Assembly (NCBI RefSeq): GCF_029625295.1
Contig: NZ_CP121112.1
Span: forward strand, 2,852,001-2,916,000
Reading direction: 5' to 3'
Length of the DNA: 64,000 nucleotides
From: Flavobacterium gyeonganense
Lineage (GTDB): Bacteria; Bacteroidota; Bacteroidia; Flavobacteriales; Flavobacteriaceae
Part shown: in pieces, positions 26,800 through 35,033 of the stretch
Position numbering within the stretch: the first letter of the stretch is position 1
How the letters are laid out: the number at the start of each line of letters is the position of its first letter
Position numbers and translations under genes: made by a program
The notes under the pieces: generated by a model
Database searches by the model: none
Told to the model about the DNA's origin: nothing
The model's input: only the letters and a program-made list of their open reading frames with translations

Positions 26800-27473
26800 A
26801 TGAACTACGGTAAAGAATTCAAAAAATTTGCTACAAAGCACCAGGGAGTAAACGCCATGTACTATGACAAAATCGTAGCGGCAATGAACCCAACCAATAT
26901 GACTCCATATATTATTGAAGAACGTCAGCTGAATGTTTCTCAATTGGATGTTTTCTCAAGATTAATGATGGACAGAATTATCTTTTTAGGAACAGGTATC
27001 GATGATCAGATAGCCAATATCGTTCAGGCACAATTATTATTTTTAGAAAGTGCCGATGCTTCAAAAGATATTCAGATTTATCTGAATTCCCTGGAGGAAG
27101 TGTTTACGCAGGTTTAGGAATTTATGACACCATGCAGTATATCAAACCAGACGTGGCAACAATTTGTACAGGAATGGCAGCTTCTATGGGAGCCGTTTTA
27201 TTATGCGCAGGAGCAGCAGGAAAACGTTCGGCTCTTCCACATTCAAGAGTTATGATTCACCAGCCATCCGGAGGAGCTCAGGGAGTTGCTACAGATATGG
27301 AAATTAACTTACGTGAAATGCTGAAATTAAAAGAAGAATTATACAACATCATTTCGCAGCATTCAGGACAATCTTTTGAAAGAGTTCATAAAGACAGTGA
27401 GCGCGATTACTGGATGAAAGCTGACGAAGCAAAAGAGTACGGAATGATCGATGAAGTATTGAGAAGAGGATAG
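26800..27473 (+). CDS. clpP: ATP-dependent Clp protease proteolytic subunit, frameshifted as read
   Basis: ClpP is the serine peptidase that works with ClpX. The first 100 residues ([26 protein letters not shown]) and the rest lie in two frames. They meet at a C3 run (27089-27091): with one more C the sequence reads [21 protein letters not shown], the invariant family segment. The second part has the catalytic Ser in TGMAASMGA, the catalytic His in [10 protein letters not shown] and the Asp region near the end. The restored length is 224 residues, normal for Bacteroidota. Since clpP is highly conserved and clpX downstream is intact, a sequence error is more likely than a real mutation. Confidence 0.93.
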
Positions 27474-27497
27474 TTTTAAAGTTAATTTTAGTTTTAG

Positions 27498-27540
27498 GTT
27501 TCAGGTTTAAAGTTACAGCTGTTAACTTGAAACCTGAAAC
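27498..27540. repeat. Inverted repeat between clpP and clpX
   Basis: GTTTCAGGTTTAAAGTTA and TAACTTGAAACCTGAAAC form an 18-bp stem with one mismatch around a seven-base loop. It may terminate clpP transcripts; the motif also resembles short repeats common between Flavobacterium genes. Confidence 0.6.
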
Positions 27541-27619
27541 TTTAAACTTTAAACGAAGAATAAAGGTTAATAGGTTGCTAAGTTTTTGACGTTTAAATAT
27601 TAAAATCTCATAAACTTAG

Positions 27620-27627
27620 TATCTTTG
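27620..27627 (+). promoter_or_regulatory. Putative -7 element for clpX
   Basis: TATCTTTG matches TAnnTTTG, 23 bases before the clpX start. It suggests that clpX has its own promoter separate from clpP. No -33 TTTG is at the standard distance. Confidence 0.55.
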
Positions 27628-27650
27628 CAGCTTAGTAACTTAAATAAAGA

Positions 27651-28883
27651 ATGGCAAAAGTAGTATTAGAATGTTCGTTTTGTGGAAGAAAAAAGCCAGA
27701 AACTAATTTATTAATCGCCGGAATCAATGCGCACATTTGTGATAAATGTATTGAGCAGGCGCACGGAATTGTTTTAGAAGAATTAAAATCCAGCGGAAGT
27801 GCCAAACTGGTTGGGGATTTAATTTTAAAGAAACCAAAAGAAATCAGAGCTTTCCTTGATCAATATGTTATTGGACAGGATCAGACTAAAAAAGTAATGT
27901 CGGTGGCGGTTTACAATCACTACAAGCGTTTAATGCAACAGCAGTTAGACGATGAAGTAGAGATTGAAAAAAGCAACATCATTATGGTGGGTCAGACCGG
28001 AACCGGAAAAACGTTGGTAGCAAAAACGATTGCAAAGATGTTAGACGTTCCTTTGGCTATTGTTGATGCAACTGTACTTACAGAAGCCGGTTATGTTGGT
28101 GAAGACGTTGAAAGTATTTTGACTCGTCTCCTTCAGGCTGCTGATTACGATGTAACCAAAGCTGAAAGAGGAATCGTTTTTATTGATGAAATTGATAAAA
28201 TCGCCCGTAAGAGTGATAATCCATCCATAACACGTGACGTTTCAGGCGAAGGAGTTCAACAGGCTTTATTGAAATTATTAGAAGGAACAGTTGTAAACGT
28301 GCCACCAAAAGGAGGACGTAAACATCCGGATCAGAAATTTGTTGAGGTAAATACACAAAACATTCTTTTCATTGCAGGAGGAGCTTTTGATGGCGTTGAA
28401 CGTATCATTTCAAAACGTTTAAACCGTCAGGCAGTTGGATATTCAACTTCTAAGAATGCTGACAATATCGACAAAGACAATTTGTTGCAATATATTATTC
28501 CTAAAGATATTAAAGATTTTGGTTTGATTCCGGAAATTATTGGTCGTTTACCGGTTCTAACGCACATGGATCCTTTAGACAGAGAAACATTGCGTGCCAT
28601 TTTAACGCAGCCTAAAAACGCATTGGTAAAACAATATCAAAAGCTGTTTTTAATGGATGAAGTAGAATTTAGTATTACTGATGAAGCCTTGGATTTTATT
28701 GTGGACAAAGCTTTAGAATACAAATTAGGAGCCCGTGGATTGCGTTCCTTGTGCGAAGCTATCTTAACGGATGCTATGTACGAATTGCCAAGTTCTGATG
28801 ATAAAGTACTTTCAATTGATAAAGATTACGCAGAGCATACATTGAGTAAAAATTTATTGAAGCGCATGGAAATTGCTTCTTAA
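27651..28883 (+). CDS. clpX: ATP-dependent Clp protease ATP-binding subunit ClpX
   Basis: ClpX unfolds substrates and feeds them to ClpP. The 410-residue protein has an N-terminal zinc domain ([10 protein letters not shown] and ICDKCIEQ, four cysteines), Walker A GQTGTGKT, Walker [12 protein letters not shown], and the pore and sensor regions ([20 protein letters not shown]). Length is normal. The ATG at 27651 directly precedes the zinc domain. A terminator follows. Confidence 0.97.
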   Translation: MAKVVLECSFCGRKKPETNLLIAGINAHICDKCIEQAHGIVLEELKSSGSAKLVGDLILKKPKEIRAFLDQYVIGQDQTKKVMSVAVYNHYKRLMQQQLDDEVEIEKSNIIMVGQTGTGKTLVAKTIAKMLDVPLAIVDATVLTEAGYVGEDVESILTRLLQAADYDVTKAERGIVFIDEIDKIARKSDNPSITRDVSGEGVQQALLKLLEGTVVNVPPKGGRKHPDQKFVEVNTQNILFIAGGAFDGVERIISKRLNRQAVGYSTSKNADNIDKDNLLQYIIPKDIKDFGLIPEIIGRLPVLTHMDPLDRETLRAILTQPKNALVKQYQKLFLMDEVEFSITDEALDFIVDKALEYKLGARGLRSLCEAILTDAMYELPSSDDKVLSIDKDYAEHTLSKNLLKRMEIAS

Positions 28884-28904
28884 ATTTAAAATAATATTTT
28901 TTCT

Positions 28905-28937
28905 AAAACCTGTTCATTTAGTTGAGCAGGTTTTTTT
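28905..28937 (+). terminator. Terminator of clpX
   Basis: AAACCTGTTCA and TGAGCAGGTTT form an 11-bp stem with one G-T pair and end in seven T residues. Confidence 0.82.
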
Positions 28938-29016
28938 ATACATTTTACATAACTTTTTATAATTCCAATTGATAAGACGTAAACATCTTCATATTATAAA
29001 ACAAAATGTCTGTTTT

Positions 29017-29083
29017 AGCCCTGATCGTAACGGTATCCTGTTGTTGCGGGGTTCGCAACAGCAGATATAGTGCAGAGCAGGAC
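29017..29083. repeat. Degenerate palindromic intergenic repeat, copy C
   Basis: It begins AGCCCTGATCGTAACGG and ends near TAGTGCAGAGCAGGA, with an internal hairpin CTGTTGTTGC / GCAACAGCAG around GGGGTTC. The reverse strand lines up with copy B: ACCGTTACGATCAGGGCT at one end and a GAACCCC loop in the centre. It lies between the convergent clpX and GlxA-type genes. Confidence 0.55.
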
Positions 29084-29124
29084 CAGACGTAATTATGAAA
29101 CAAAAAATTACTGCTCCCCAAGAA

Positions 29125-30090
29125 TTAACGAACTCTGAATTTCTCCCTATATTCGATAGGTTTCATGCCGACCATTTTATAAAATACTTTTCGAAATGCT
29201 TTTGGGTCGTTGTAACCTGTTTTTTCGATAATTTCTGAAATTGAAAGCTGGGTTTGTTCCAGATATTTCTTTGAGCTCTCCACTCTTATATTTTGCAGGT
29301 ATTCGATGGGCGGAATTCCGGTAACCTGTTTAAAACGACGTGTCATGTTACGCGTGCTGGTGGGAATATCTTTGGTAATTTCTTCGAGTTTTTCTATGCT
29401 GTGATACTGACTTTCTATTTTTTGCTGGAGCATGGCAACCAAAGCATCATTGTGCAAATGATTCGGTCTGAAAGTACTGAAATAACTTTGTTTGTAACGA
29501 TTTAAATCGATCGAGAAAATCTTGGCAATCTGAACTGCAATTTCGTTTCCGCAATATTTCTGCACTAAAAGAATCAATAAATGAAAGGTTGAGGTAGAAC
29601 CTCCGCTGGTGTACAGACTTCCGTCTGCAGTCAGGGTTTCCTCGGGTTTTAGTTTCACAAGTGGAAAAGCTTTGGTAAATGCACTGCAGGCATCTACATG
29701 GGTAGTGGCCAGTTTTTCGTTGAGCAATCCGGAAGCAGCAAACAAAAATGCCCCAGTGCAAAAGCTTGCCAGTTCAGCACCTGTCTGATGGTGTTTTTGC
29801 AGCCACGGAATAAATTTTCGATTTTTGGCAATCATTTCACTCATGTTATCGGTAGTAAAAGCAGGGATCAGAATGAGTTCTAAATTTTTATCAGAATCCT
29901 CAATTGAATTCACTTCATAACCAAATAATTTTTTCTCATTGATTTGCTCAGCCGATTGAAACACCATAATCTCAAAAGGTTTTTCAATTTCGTTATGTAA
30001 TTTATTCGCTGTTTCAAAAACTTCTAAAATTGCCGCTACGCTTAGTAATTTGTAGTCATACCCCAAAATTAAACCTACTTTCCTGCTCAT
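29125..30090 (-). CDS. GlxA family transcriptional regulator (DJ-1/PfpI domain plus AraC HTH)
   Basis: The 321-residue protein joins an N-terminal DJ-1/PfpI-like domain (about 1-195; LGYDYKLLSVAAILEVFE, with a Cys in ASFCTGAFLFAASGLL at the nucleophile elbow) to a C-terminal AraC-type pair of helix-turn-helix motifs (DIPTSTRNMTRRFKQVTG; SISEIIEKTGYNDPKAFRKVF). Such regulators act as transcription activators; the DJ-1 part is thought to sense a small molecule. It is divergent from the VOC/SRPBCC gene run by 131 bases, so it may control those genes. That link is inference from position. Confidence 0.92.
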   Translation of the reverse strand: MSRKVGLILGYDYKLLSVAAILEVFETANKLHNEIEKPFEIMVFQSAEQINEKKLFGYEVNSIEDSDKNLELILIPAFTTDNMSEMIAKNRKFIPWLQKHHQTGAELASFCTGAFLFAASGLLNEKLATTHVDACSAFTKAFPLVKLKPEETLTADGSLYTSGGSTSTFHLLILLVQKYCGNEIAVQIAKIFSIDLNRYKQSYFSTFRPNHLHNDALVAMLQQKIESQYHSIEKLEEITKDIPTSTRNMTRRFKQVTGIPPIEYLQNIRVESSKKYLEQTQLSISEIIEKTGYNDPKAFRKVFYKMVGMKPIEYREKFRVR

Positions 30091-30221
30091 AATTTTAGCT
30101 TTATCGATATTACGAAGATATACATTTTGTCTTAAATGACCCTAAAGTTGACTTTTATTGTAGCAAAAAACTGATTTTGATAGTTTAAATTTGTTTAGAT
30201 CTAATTTGAAATCTTATAAAG

Positions 30222-30631
30222 ATGAACACAAAAATTTTTCTGAATCTTACTGTAAAAGATTTAAATCGTTCCATTGAATTTTTACAAAGCTTGGTTTTTC
30301 ATTTAATCCACAATTTACTAATGAAAAAGGCACTTGTTTAATAATTGGCGAAAACATAAATGTTATGCTTTTAGTTGAAGAGTTTTATAAAACATTTACC
30401 AATAAACAAATTTGTGATGCCAATACGACCAGCGAAGTGATTATTGCAATATCTGTTGAAACACGTGAAAAGGTTGATGAAATAATTGAAGATGTGGTTA
30501 AGGCCGGAGGTGGAGAATACATGGATACAAAAGATTACGGCTGGATGTATCAGAAAATGTTTCTGGATCCTGACGGTCATCATTGGGAGGTTTTCTTTAT
30601 GGATGAAAGTCAGATTCCAACAGGAAATTAA
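30222..30631 (+). CDS. VOC family protein (glyoxalase/bleomycin resistance-like), frameshifted as read
   Basis: The gene starts MNTKIFLNLTVKDLNRSIEFF. A T5 run at 30279-30283 breaks the frame; one more T gives EFFTKLGFSFNPQF and TNEKGTCLIIGENINVMLL, running into the rest without a stop, for 136 residues. This matches the intact VOC paralogue at 31993-32400 closely (KEFFWKIGFSFNEQ). The C-terminus has the metal-ligand-like DPDGHHWEVFFMD. VOC proteins bind a divalent metal and catalyse many reactions or bind drugs. It opens a run of small genes downstream of a divergent AraC regulator. Substrate unknown. Confidence 0.85.
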
Positions 30632-30653
30632 TTTGTGAATTAAATAATTAAAT

Positions 30654-31058
30654 ATGATAACTGTAGAAACTATTGTTAATGCTCCAATCGATAAAGTTTG
30701 GAAATTCTGGACGACACCAAAAAATATTCGGAAATGGAATAACCCCACGGATGACTGGCATACGCCATATGTAGAAAATGATGTGAAAGTAGGTGGTGAA
30801 TTTAAATATACAATGGGTAGGAAAGATGAAAGTATCTGCTTTGATTATGAAGGAATTTACACTAAATTGGATGAATTTTCAGTTATAGAATATAAGCTAG
30901 TAGATAACAGGACAGGAAGTGTTCGTTTTGAAATTCAGGATGATAAGATTAAGATCACAGAAATATTTGAACCCAATCCCGAAAATCCTGAAAATGAGCA
31001 AAAGGAATTTTGTCAGCGGGTGATTGATAATTTTAAAAAATATACTGAAGCAAACTAA
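30654..31058 (+). CDS. SRPBCC family protein (AHSA1-like)
   Basis: The 134-residue protein is a START-like fold of the activator of Hsp90 ATPase homologue group: it begins MITVETIVNAPIDKVWKFWT and has WNNPTDDWHTPYVENDVKVGGEF, then ends CQRVIDNFKKYTEAN. It lies 22 bases after the VOC gene, and its stop overlaps the start of the DUF1801 gene by one base, so they are co-translated. It is a paralogue of the protein at 31476 (about half the positions look the same by eye). These folds bind hydrophobic ligands; function here is not known. Confidence 0.9.
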   Translation: MITVETIVNAPIDKVWKFWTTPKNIRKWNNPTDDWHTPYVENDVKVGGEFKYTMGRKDESICFDYEGIYTKLDEFSVIEYKLVDNRTGSVRFEIQDDKIKITEIFEPNPENPENEQKEFCQRVIDNFKKYTEAN

Positions 31059-31459
31059 TGAAAGGAGAAACAATTAAAAACAGAGAAGTAACCGATTTTC
31101 TGGACAAACTAAACCATCCGCTCATAAAGGAAATCGATGCATTGCGGGTTTATATTTTGTCATCCAATCAAAATCTTACTGAAAATATTAAGTGGAACGC
31201 TCCTAATTATTGTTTTGAAAAAAAAGACAGAATTGCAATGAAAATTTTGCCCGTAACTGCTAAAGTCCAGCTGATTTTTCACAGAGGAGCAAAAAAGAAA
31301 GAGCAGCCAAAAGAAAAAATAATTTCCAATAAAAGTAAAATGCTGGTCTGGAAAGAAAATGACAGAGCTATCATAACATTTAATGGTTTGCAAGAAATTG
31401 AAACAGGAAAAATAGAACTACAAACCATTATAAACGAATGGTTAAATGCAGAGAAATAA
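31058..31459 (+). CDS. DUF1801 domain-containing protein
   Basis: The 133-residue protein is of the DUF1801 (YdhG-like) group: FLDKLNHPLIKEIDALRVYI, an ENIKWNAPNYCF segment (the conserved W-x-x-P) and a final beta-rich half with TAKVQLIFHRGAKKK. Family role unknown; the fold is seen beside glyoxalase-like and SRPBCC genes in many genomes. It overlaps the upstream SRPBCC stop by one base and overlaps into the leader of the next SRPBCC gene, so the three form a tight unit. Confidence 0.88.
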   Translation: MKGETIKNREVTDFLDKLNHPLIKEIDALRVYILSSNQNLTENIKWNAPNYCFEKKDRIAMKILPVTAKVQLIFHRGAKKKEQPKEKIISNKSKMLVWKENDRAIITFNGLQEIETGKIELQTIINEWLNAEK

Positions 31460-31475
31460 TAAACAAAAAAATAAT

Positions 31476-31880
31476 ATGATTACTATCAAAACTACAGTAA
31501 ATGCATCAATAAGTAAAGTTTGGGAATTATGGAATGCACCTGAACACATTACCAAATGGAGTTTCGCATCTCCGGACTGGCATACACCTTATGCCGAATC
31601 CGATTTAAGAGAAGGAGGAAAATTTAAATCGACCATGGCTGCAAAAGACGGCAGTATGAGTTTTGATTTTGAAGGAGAGTTTACGCTTGTAAAACCAAAC
31701 GAAGCTTTGCAATATGTCATAGCAGATGGAAGAAAGGTTGAAATCACTTTTACAGAAACACCAAACGGAGTAGAAATAATTGAAAGTTTTGATCCTGAGA
31801 CACAAAATCCGGAAGAAATGCAGCGTGGAGGCTGGCAGGCAATTCTCGATAATTTTAAAAATTATGTTGAGAATAATTAA
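31476..31880 (+). CDS. SRPBCC family protein (AHSA1-like), second copy
   Basis: The 134-residue protein starts MITIKTTVNASISKVWELWN at ATG 31476; an in-frame ATG ten codons earlier would overlap DUF1801 and add a charged tail unlike the paralogue. It carries the same SPDWHTPYAESDLREGGKF segment and ends in QRGGWQAILDNFKNYVENN. It is probably a duplicate of the gene at 30654, with DUF1801 between the copies. Confidence 0.9.
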   Translation: MITIKTTVNASISKVWELWNAPEHITKWSFASPDWHTPYAESDLREGGKFKSTMAAKDGSMSFDFEGEFTLVKPNEALQYVIADGRKVEITFTETPNGVEIIESFDPETQNPEEMQRGGWQAILDNFKNYVENN

Positions 31881-31992
31881 TTTTTAGCTCCAAACGTTCA
31901 AAGTCAAAAGGTTCAGAGTTTTAGATATAGGTTTATTTTATATCACTTTACATAGTTTAAAAAATAATTGTTTAACAAATAAAATATCAAAA

Positions 31993-32400
31993 ATGACAAA
32001 ACAAATTTGGTTGAATCTTCCTGTAAAGGATGTAGCAAAAGCAAAAGAATTTTTCTGGAAAATAGGTTTTTCTTTTAATGAGCAGCACGACACGCCAACT
32101 TCGACCTGTATGGTCGTAGGAGAAAGACATTTTGTAGTGATGCTTTTCGAAGAGTTGGTCTTTGCAGGTTTTTCACAAAACGGTATTACAGATACTAATT
32201 CAGGTTCTGAAGTTTTGATTTCGATTGATGCCGAAAATCGTGAAGAAGTTGATGAACTGGCTCAAAAAGTGAAAGATGCCGGAGGAACTATTTTTTCAGA
32301 GCCGGCAGAAAGCCAGGGCTGGATGTACGGTTTTGGTTTTGCAGATTTAGATGGTCATCGTTGGAATGTATTATTTATGGATTTTAGTAAATTATCATGA
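31993..32400 (+). CDS. VOC family protein (glyoxalase/bleomycin resistance-like)
   Basis: The intact 135-residue VOC protein begins MTKQIWLNLPVKDVAKAKEFF and has TCMVVGERHFVVMLFEE and, at the end, ADLDGHRWNVLFMD. It is a paralogue of the frameshifted VOC at 30222 and shares the same internal plan: two beta-alpha-beta-beta-beta units. Its stop overlaps the next gene's ATG by four bases. A 112-base gap precedes it and may hold its own promoter. Confidence 0.9.
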   Translation: MTKQIWLNLPVKDVAKAKEFFWKIGFSFNEQHDTPTSTCMVVGERHFVVMLFEELVFAGFSQNGITDTNSGSEVLISIDAENREEVDELAQKVKDAGGTIFSEPAESQGWMYGFGFADLDGHRWNVLFMDFSKLS

Positions 32401-32840
32401 TTATGGAAACATTAGAATTTAAAATTAGAATCAAAGCTACACCGGAAAAAATCTGGTCAGTTTTATGGGATGACGAAACGTATAGAAAATGGACAGCCCC
32501 TTTTTGTGAAGGCTCCTATGCCGTAAGTGACTGGAATGAAGGTGATAAAATACACTTCATGGCTCCAAACGGAGAAGGAATGAACAGTATTATCGAAAAG
32601 AAAGTCCCAAATGAATACATGGCTTTTAAGCACATAGGTGAAATCAAGGATTTTAAAGAATTGCCTGTAGATAAATATGCTGAGAATGGGAGTGGTTATA
32701 TGGAAACCTACCGTTTAATTCCTGATGATGAGTTTACAGATCTGGTTTCACAGGTTGATGTAATCGAAAAATACATGGACTATTTTAAAGAAGCTTTTCC
32801 AAAAAGTTTAGAAGCGATTAAGGAACTTTCTGAGGAATAA
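32397..32840 (+). CDS. SRPBCC family protein
   Basis: The 147-residue protein (145 if started at ATG 32403) is a third SRPBCC member, more divergent: METLEFKIRIKATPEKIWSV, WTAPFCEGSYAVSDWNEGD, EYMAFKHIGEIKD. The ATG at 32397 overlaps the VOC stop, so translation is likely coupled. It lacks the DWHTPY segment of the two copies upstream. Function unknown. Confidence 0.88.
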   Translation: MIMETLEFKIRIKATPEKIWSVLWDDETYRKWTAPFCEGSYAVSDWNEGDKIHFMAPNGEGMNSIIEKKVPNEYMAFKHIGEIKDFKELPVDKYAENGSGYMETYRLIPDDEFTDLVSQVDVIEKYMDYFKEAFPKSLEAIKELSEE

Positions 32841-32903
32841 AAGTCAATATCAATTTAAAAAATCAATTGCAATAGCAATAAAAAATAATAATAAAAAAAT
32901 ATC

Positions 32904-33350
32904 ATGGCAAAAGCAATAAATACCTATTTAATATTTAACGGAAATTGTGAAGAGGCATTTCAGTATTATAAAACCGTTTTTGGAGGAGAATTTCAATATG
33001 TCGGAAGATTTAAAGATGCACCTCCGGAACATGATACTGAATCACTTTCAGAAGAAGTCTCTAATCGCATTATGCATATTTCGCTTCCAGTTGGCAGCTC
33101 TGTTTTAATGGGAAGTGATAGCCATCCAAAATTTGGAGATGTAGGTTTTGGTGATAATTTTTCAATTTCTATCAGTGCACAAAGTACTGAAGAAGCAGAT
33201 AAAATATTTGGCGGGCTTACAGCTGGCGGAAGAATAGATATGCCAATGCAGAAAACTTTTTGGAGTCCTTATTTCGGAATGCTAAAAGATAAATTTGGAG
33301 TAAACTGGATGATAGACCTTGCCAATTGTGATGAAGACAATGAAAGTTAG
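32904..33350 (+). CDS. VOC family protein, PhnB/3-demethylubiquinone methyltransferase-like fold
   Basis: The 148-residue protein is of the PhnB-like VOC type: NTYLIFNGNCEEAFQYYKTVFGGEF at the start (the N-G-x-A/C-E-E-A-x-x-F-Y pattern), then VLMGSDSHPKFGDVGFGDNFSI, and the end YFGMLKDKFGVNWMIDL. It is the last of the small VOC/SRPBCC genes and is followed by a terminator. Role unknown; E. coli PhnB shares the fold but no clear function. Confidence 0.9.
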   Translation: MAKAINTYLIFNGNCEEAFQYYKTVFGGEFQYVGRFKDAPPEHDTESLSEEVSNRIMHISLPVGSSVLMGSDSHPKFGDVGFGDNFSISISAQSTEEADKIFGGLTAGGRIDMPMQKTFWSPYFGMLKDKFGVNWMIDLANCDEDNES

Positions 33351-33388
33351 ATTATTTTAATACTTGAACATTAATTGTTAAATAACCT

Positions 33389-33416
33389 GAAAAAGCACAT
33401 TGATTTGTGCTTTTTC
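33389..33416 (+). terminator. Terminator after the VOC/SRPBCC gene run
   Basis: GAAAAAGCACA and TGTGCTTTTTC form a perfect 11-bp stem with a six-base loop. Confidence 0.85.
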
Positions 33417-33497
33417 GTTATAAAAAAACAAACAATATACTTTTATATCAACAATAGATTGTCGATTTTTGTCGCTTCTTAAATCAACAAGGATAAA

Positions 33498-34727
33498 ATG
33501 GCAAAAGACGATAAGGAAATTATTTTATTAAAAGTTTCAGGACACGACAAACCGGGTGTTACCGCAGGCTTAACCACAGTATTAGCAGCTTATGATGCTG
33601 TTATCTTAGATATAGGTCAGGCCGATATTCACGATACATTATCTTTGGGAATTTTATTCGAAATCGAAGCTGGCTCCAGTTCGGGACCTGTTTTAAAAGA
33701 CCTTTTGTTTAAAGCTTATGAACTTGAAGTAAAGGTTAAATTCATTCCGATTTCTATTGAAGATTATGAAACCTGGGTAAAATCACAATCCAATCAGCGT
33801 TACATCATCAATATTTTAGGAGAAAAATTAACGGCGGTACAATTGGCAGCCGTGACTAAAATAATGACAGATCAAAACCTGAACATTAACTCCATTATCA
33901 GATTAACAGGAAGGACTTCCGTTGTTGAAAAAGAAGAGTATCCGCGTTCCTGCATCCAGTTATCTGTTACAGGCGAAATTGTAAACAAGATCGAAATGAC
34001 CGCCAATTTTATGGCAATTTCCAGAACACTGGATGTCGATATCTCATTTCAGGAAGACAATATTTACAGACGAAACAGACGTTTGGTTTGCTTCGATATG
34101 GATTCGACTTTAATCCAGACAGAAGTAATTGATGAATTAGCAGAGCTTAACGGAGTAGGAGATCAGGTAAGAGCGATTACAGAATCTGCTATGAACGGCG
34201 AAATTGATTTCAACGAAAGTTTCAAAAAACGTATGGCTTTACTCGAAGGTTTAAGCGAAGACGTTTTGCAAAAAGTGGCCGAAAACCTGCCAATCACAAA
34301 AGGAGCACACCGTTTAATGAAAGCGTTGAAATATTACGGCTATAAAACTGCGATTCTATCTGGAGGATTCACTTATTTTGGAGAATACCTGCAAAAAGAG
34401 CTGGGAATCGATTATGTTCACGCCAATCAGTTGGAAATTAAAGACGGGAAACTAACCGGTAGATATATAGGCGATATCGTTGATGGTATCAAGAAAGCAG
34501 AGTACCTGACTGCCATTGCAGAAAAAGAAGGAATCCACATCAACCAAACCATTGCGGTTGGAGACGGAGCAAACGATTTGCCAATGATCAACCTTGCCGG
34601 CTTGGGAATCGCTTTTCACGCCAAACCAAAAGTAAAAGAAAGCGCCTCAAATTCGATTTCAAGTTTAGGTCTCGATGGTGTGTTGTATTTATTAGGATAC
34701 CACGATCGATATATTGATATGATGTAG
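33498..34727 (+). CDS. serB: Phosphoserine phosphatase
   Basis: SerB hydrolyses phosphoserine to serine, the last step of serine synthesis. The 409-residue protein has two ACT-like domains in the first 185 residues (KVSGHDKPGVTAGL; LGEKLTAVQLAAVTKIM) and a HAD phosphatase domain from about residue 195: FDMDSTLIQTEVIDELA (nucleophile and acid Asp), SGGFTYFGEYLQ, and GDGANDLPMI. The long N-terminal regulatory part is as in other Bacteroidota and Mycobacterium SerB. ATG at 33498. It seems to be transcribed alone. Confidence 0.95.
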   Translation: MAKDDKEIILLKVSGHDKPGVTAGLTTVLAAYDAVILDIGQADIHDTLSLGILFEIEAGSSSGPVLKDLLFKAYELEVKVKFIPISIEDYETWVKSQSNQRYIINILGEKLTAVQLAAVTKIMTDQNLNINSIIRLTGRTSVVEKEEYPRSCIQLSVTGEIVNKIEMTANFMAISRTLDVDISFQEDNIYRRNRRLVCFDMDSTLIQTEVIDELAELNGVGDQVRAITESAMNGEIDFNESFKKRMALLEGLSEDVLQKVAENLPITKGAHRLMKALKYYGYKTAILSGGFTYFGEYLQKELGIDYVHANQLEIKDGKLTGRYIGDIVDGIKKAEYLTAIAEKEGIHINQTIAVGDGANDLPMINLAGLGIAFHAKPKVKESASNSISSLGLDGVLYLLGYHDRYIDMM

Positions 34728-34750
34728 TTAACAAAATTCGACTCATTTTA

Positions 34751-34827
34751 TGTCATTTCGACGAAGGAGACCCGAGCGATTAGCGAACAGACGAAGTAAA
34801 TCACATCCAGAGAGCAACGAACAGAAT
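34751..34827 (+). repeat. Probable dispersed intergenic repeat
   Basis: TGTCATTTCGACGAAGGAGA starts a segment with ACCCGAGCGATTAGCGAACA that resembles a short repeat common between genes in Bacteroidota. It holds no open reading frame. It can only be confirmed with a genome-wide search. Confidence 0.45.
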
Positions 34828-34840
34828 ATAAAAATAAAAC

Positions 34841-34876
34841 AAACCTTAGTTCATCATTTGACCTAAGGTTTTTTTA
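34841..34876 (+). terminator. Terminator of serB
   Basis: AACCTTAG and CTAAGGTT pair, with a T-run of eight after the stem. It lies about 120 bases past the serB stop. Confidence 0.7.
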
Positions 34877-34877
34877 T

Positions 34878-34980
34878 GGGCATGCCCCGCAGAAAAAGCG
34901 GGTCGGGCTATCCGTTACAATCTTTTGTGCCGAACCCCGGCACAAAAGGATTTCCACTGCTATCCCTCATGCGGTTTTAG
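34878..34980. repeat. Palindromic intergenic repeat, copy B (best preserved)
   Basis: The element has GGGCTATCCGTTACAATC at one end and TTTCCACTGCTATCCC at the other. The core is a hairpin, CTTTTGTGCC / GGCACAAAAG around GAACCCC. A second small hairpin, GCCCCGC / GCGGGTC, is at the left edge. The gap between serB and the Mrr gene (34728-35033) contains only repeats and a terminator. Confidence 0.65.
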
Positions 34981-35033
34981 TGGAATTAATGTTTTTAGAC
35001 ACGAGTAAAACTTTAACAATTAACATGATTTTA

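Noticed and set aside
26800..27473. Two separate genes at clpP (26800-27117 and 27132-27473)
   Set aside because: The two frames join into one invariant ClpP segment ([12 protein letters not shown]) with one added base, so they are parts of one gene.
27498..27540. clpP-clpX inverted repeat as a riboswitch
   Set aside because: A simple hairpin with no conserved aptamer-like core; it fits a terminator or dispersed repeat.
30365..30631. A short VOC gene starting at 30365
   Set aside because: The upstream frame from 30222 has the family's N-terminus and joins after one added T; 30365 is an internal Met.
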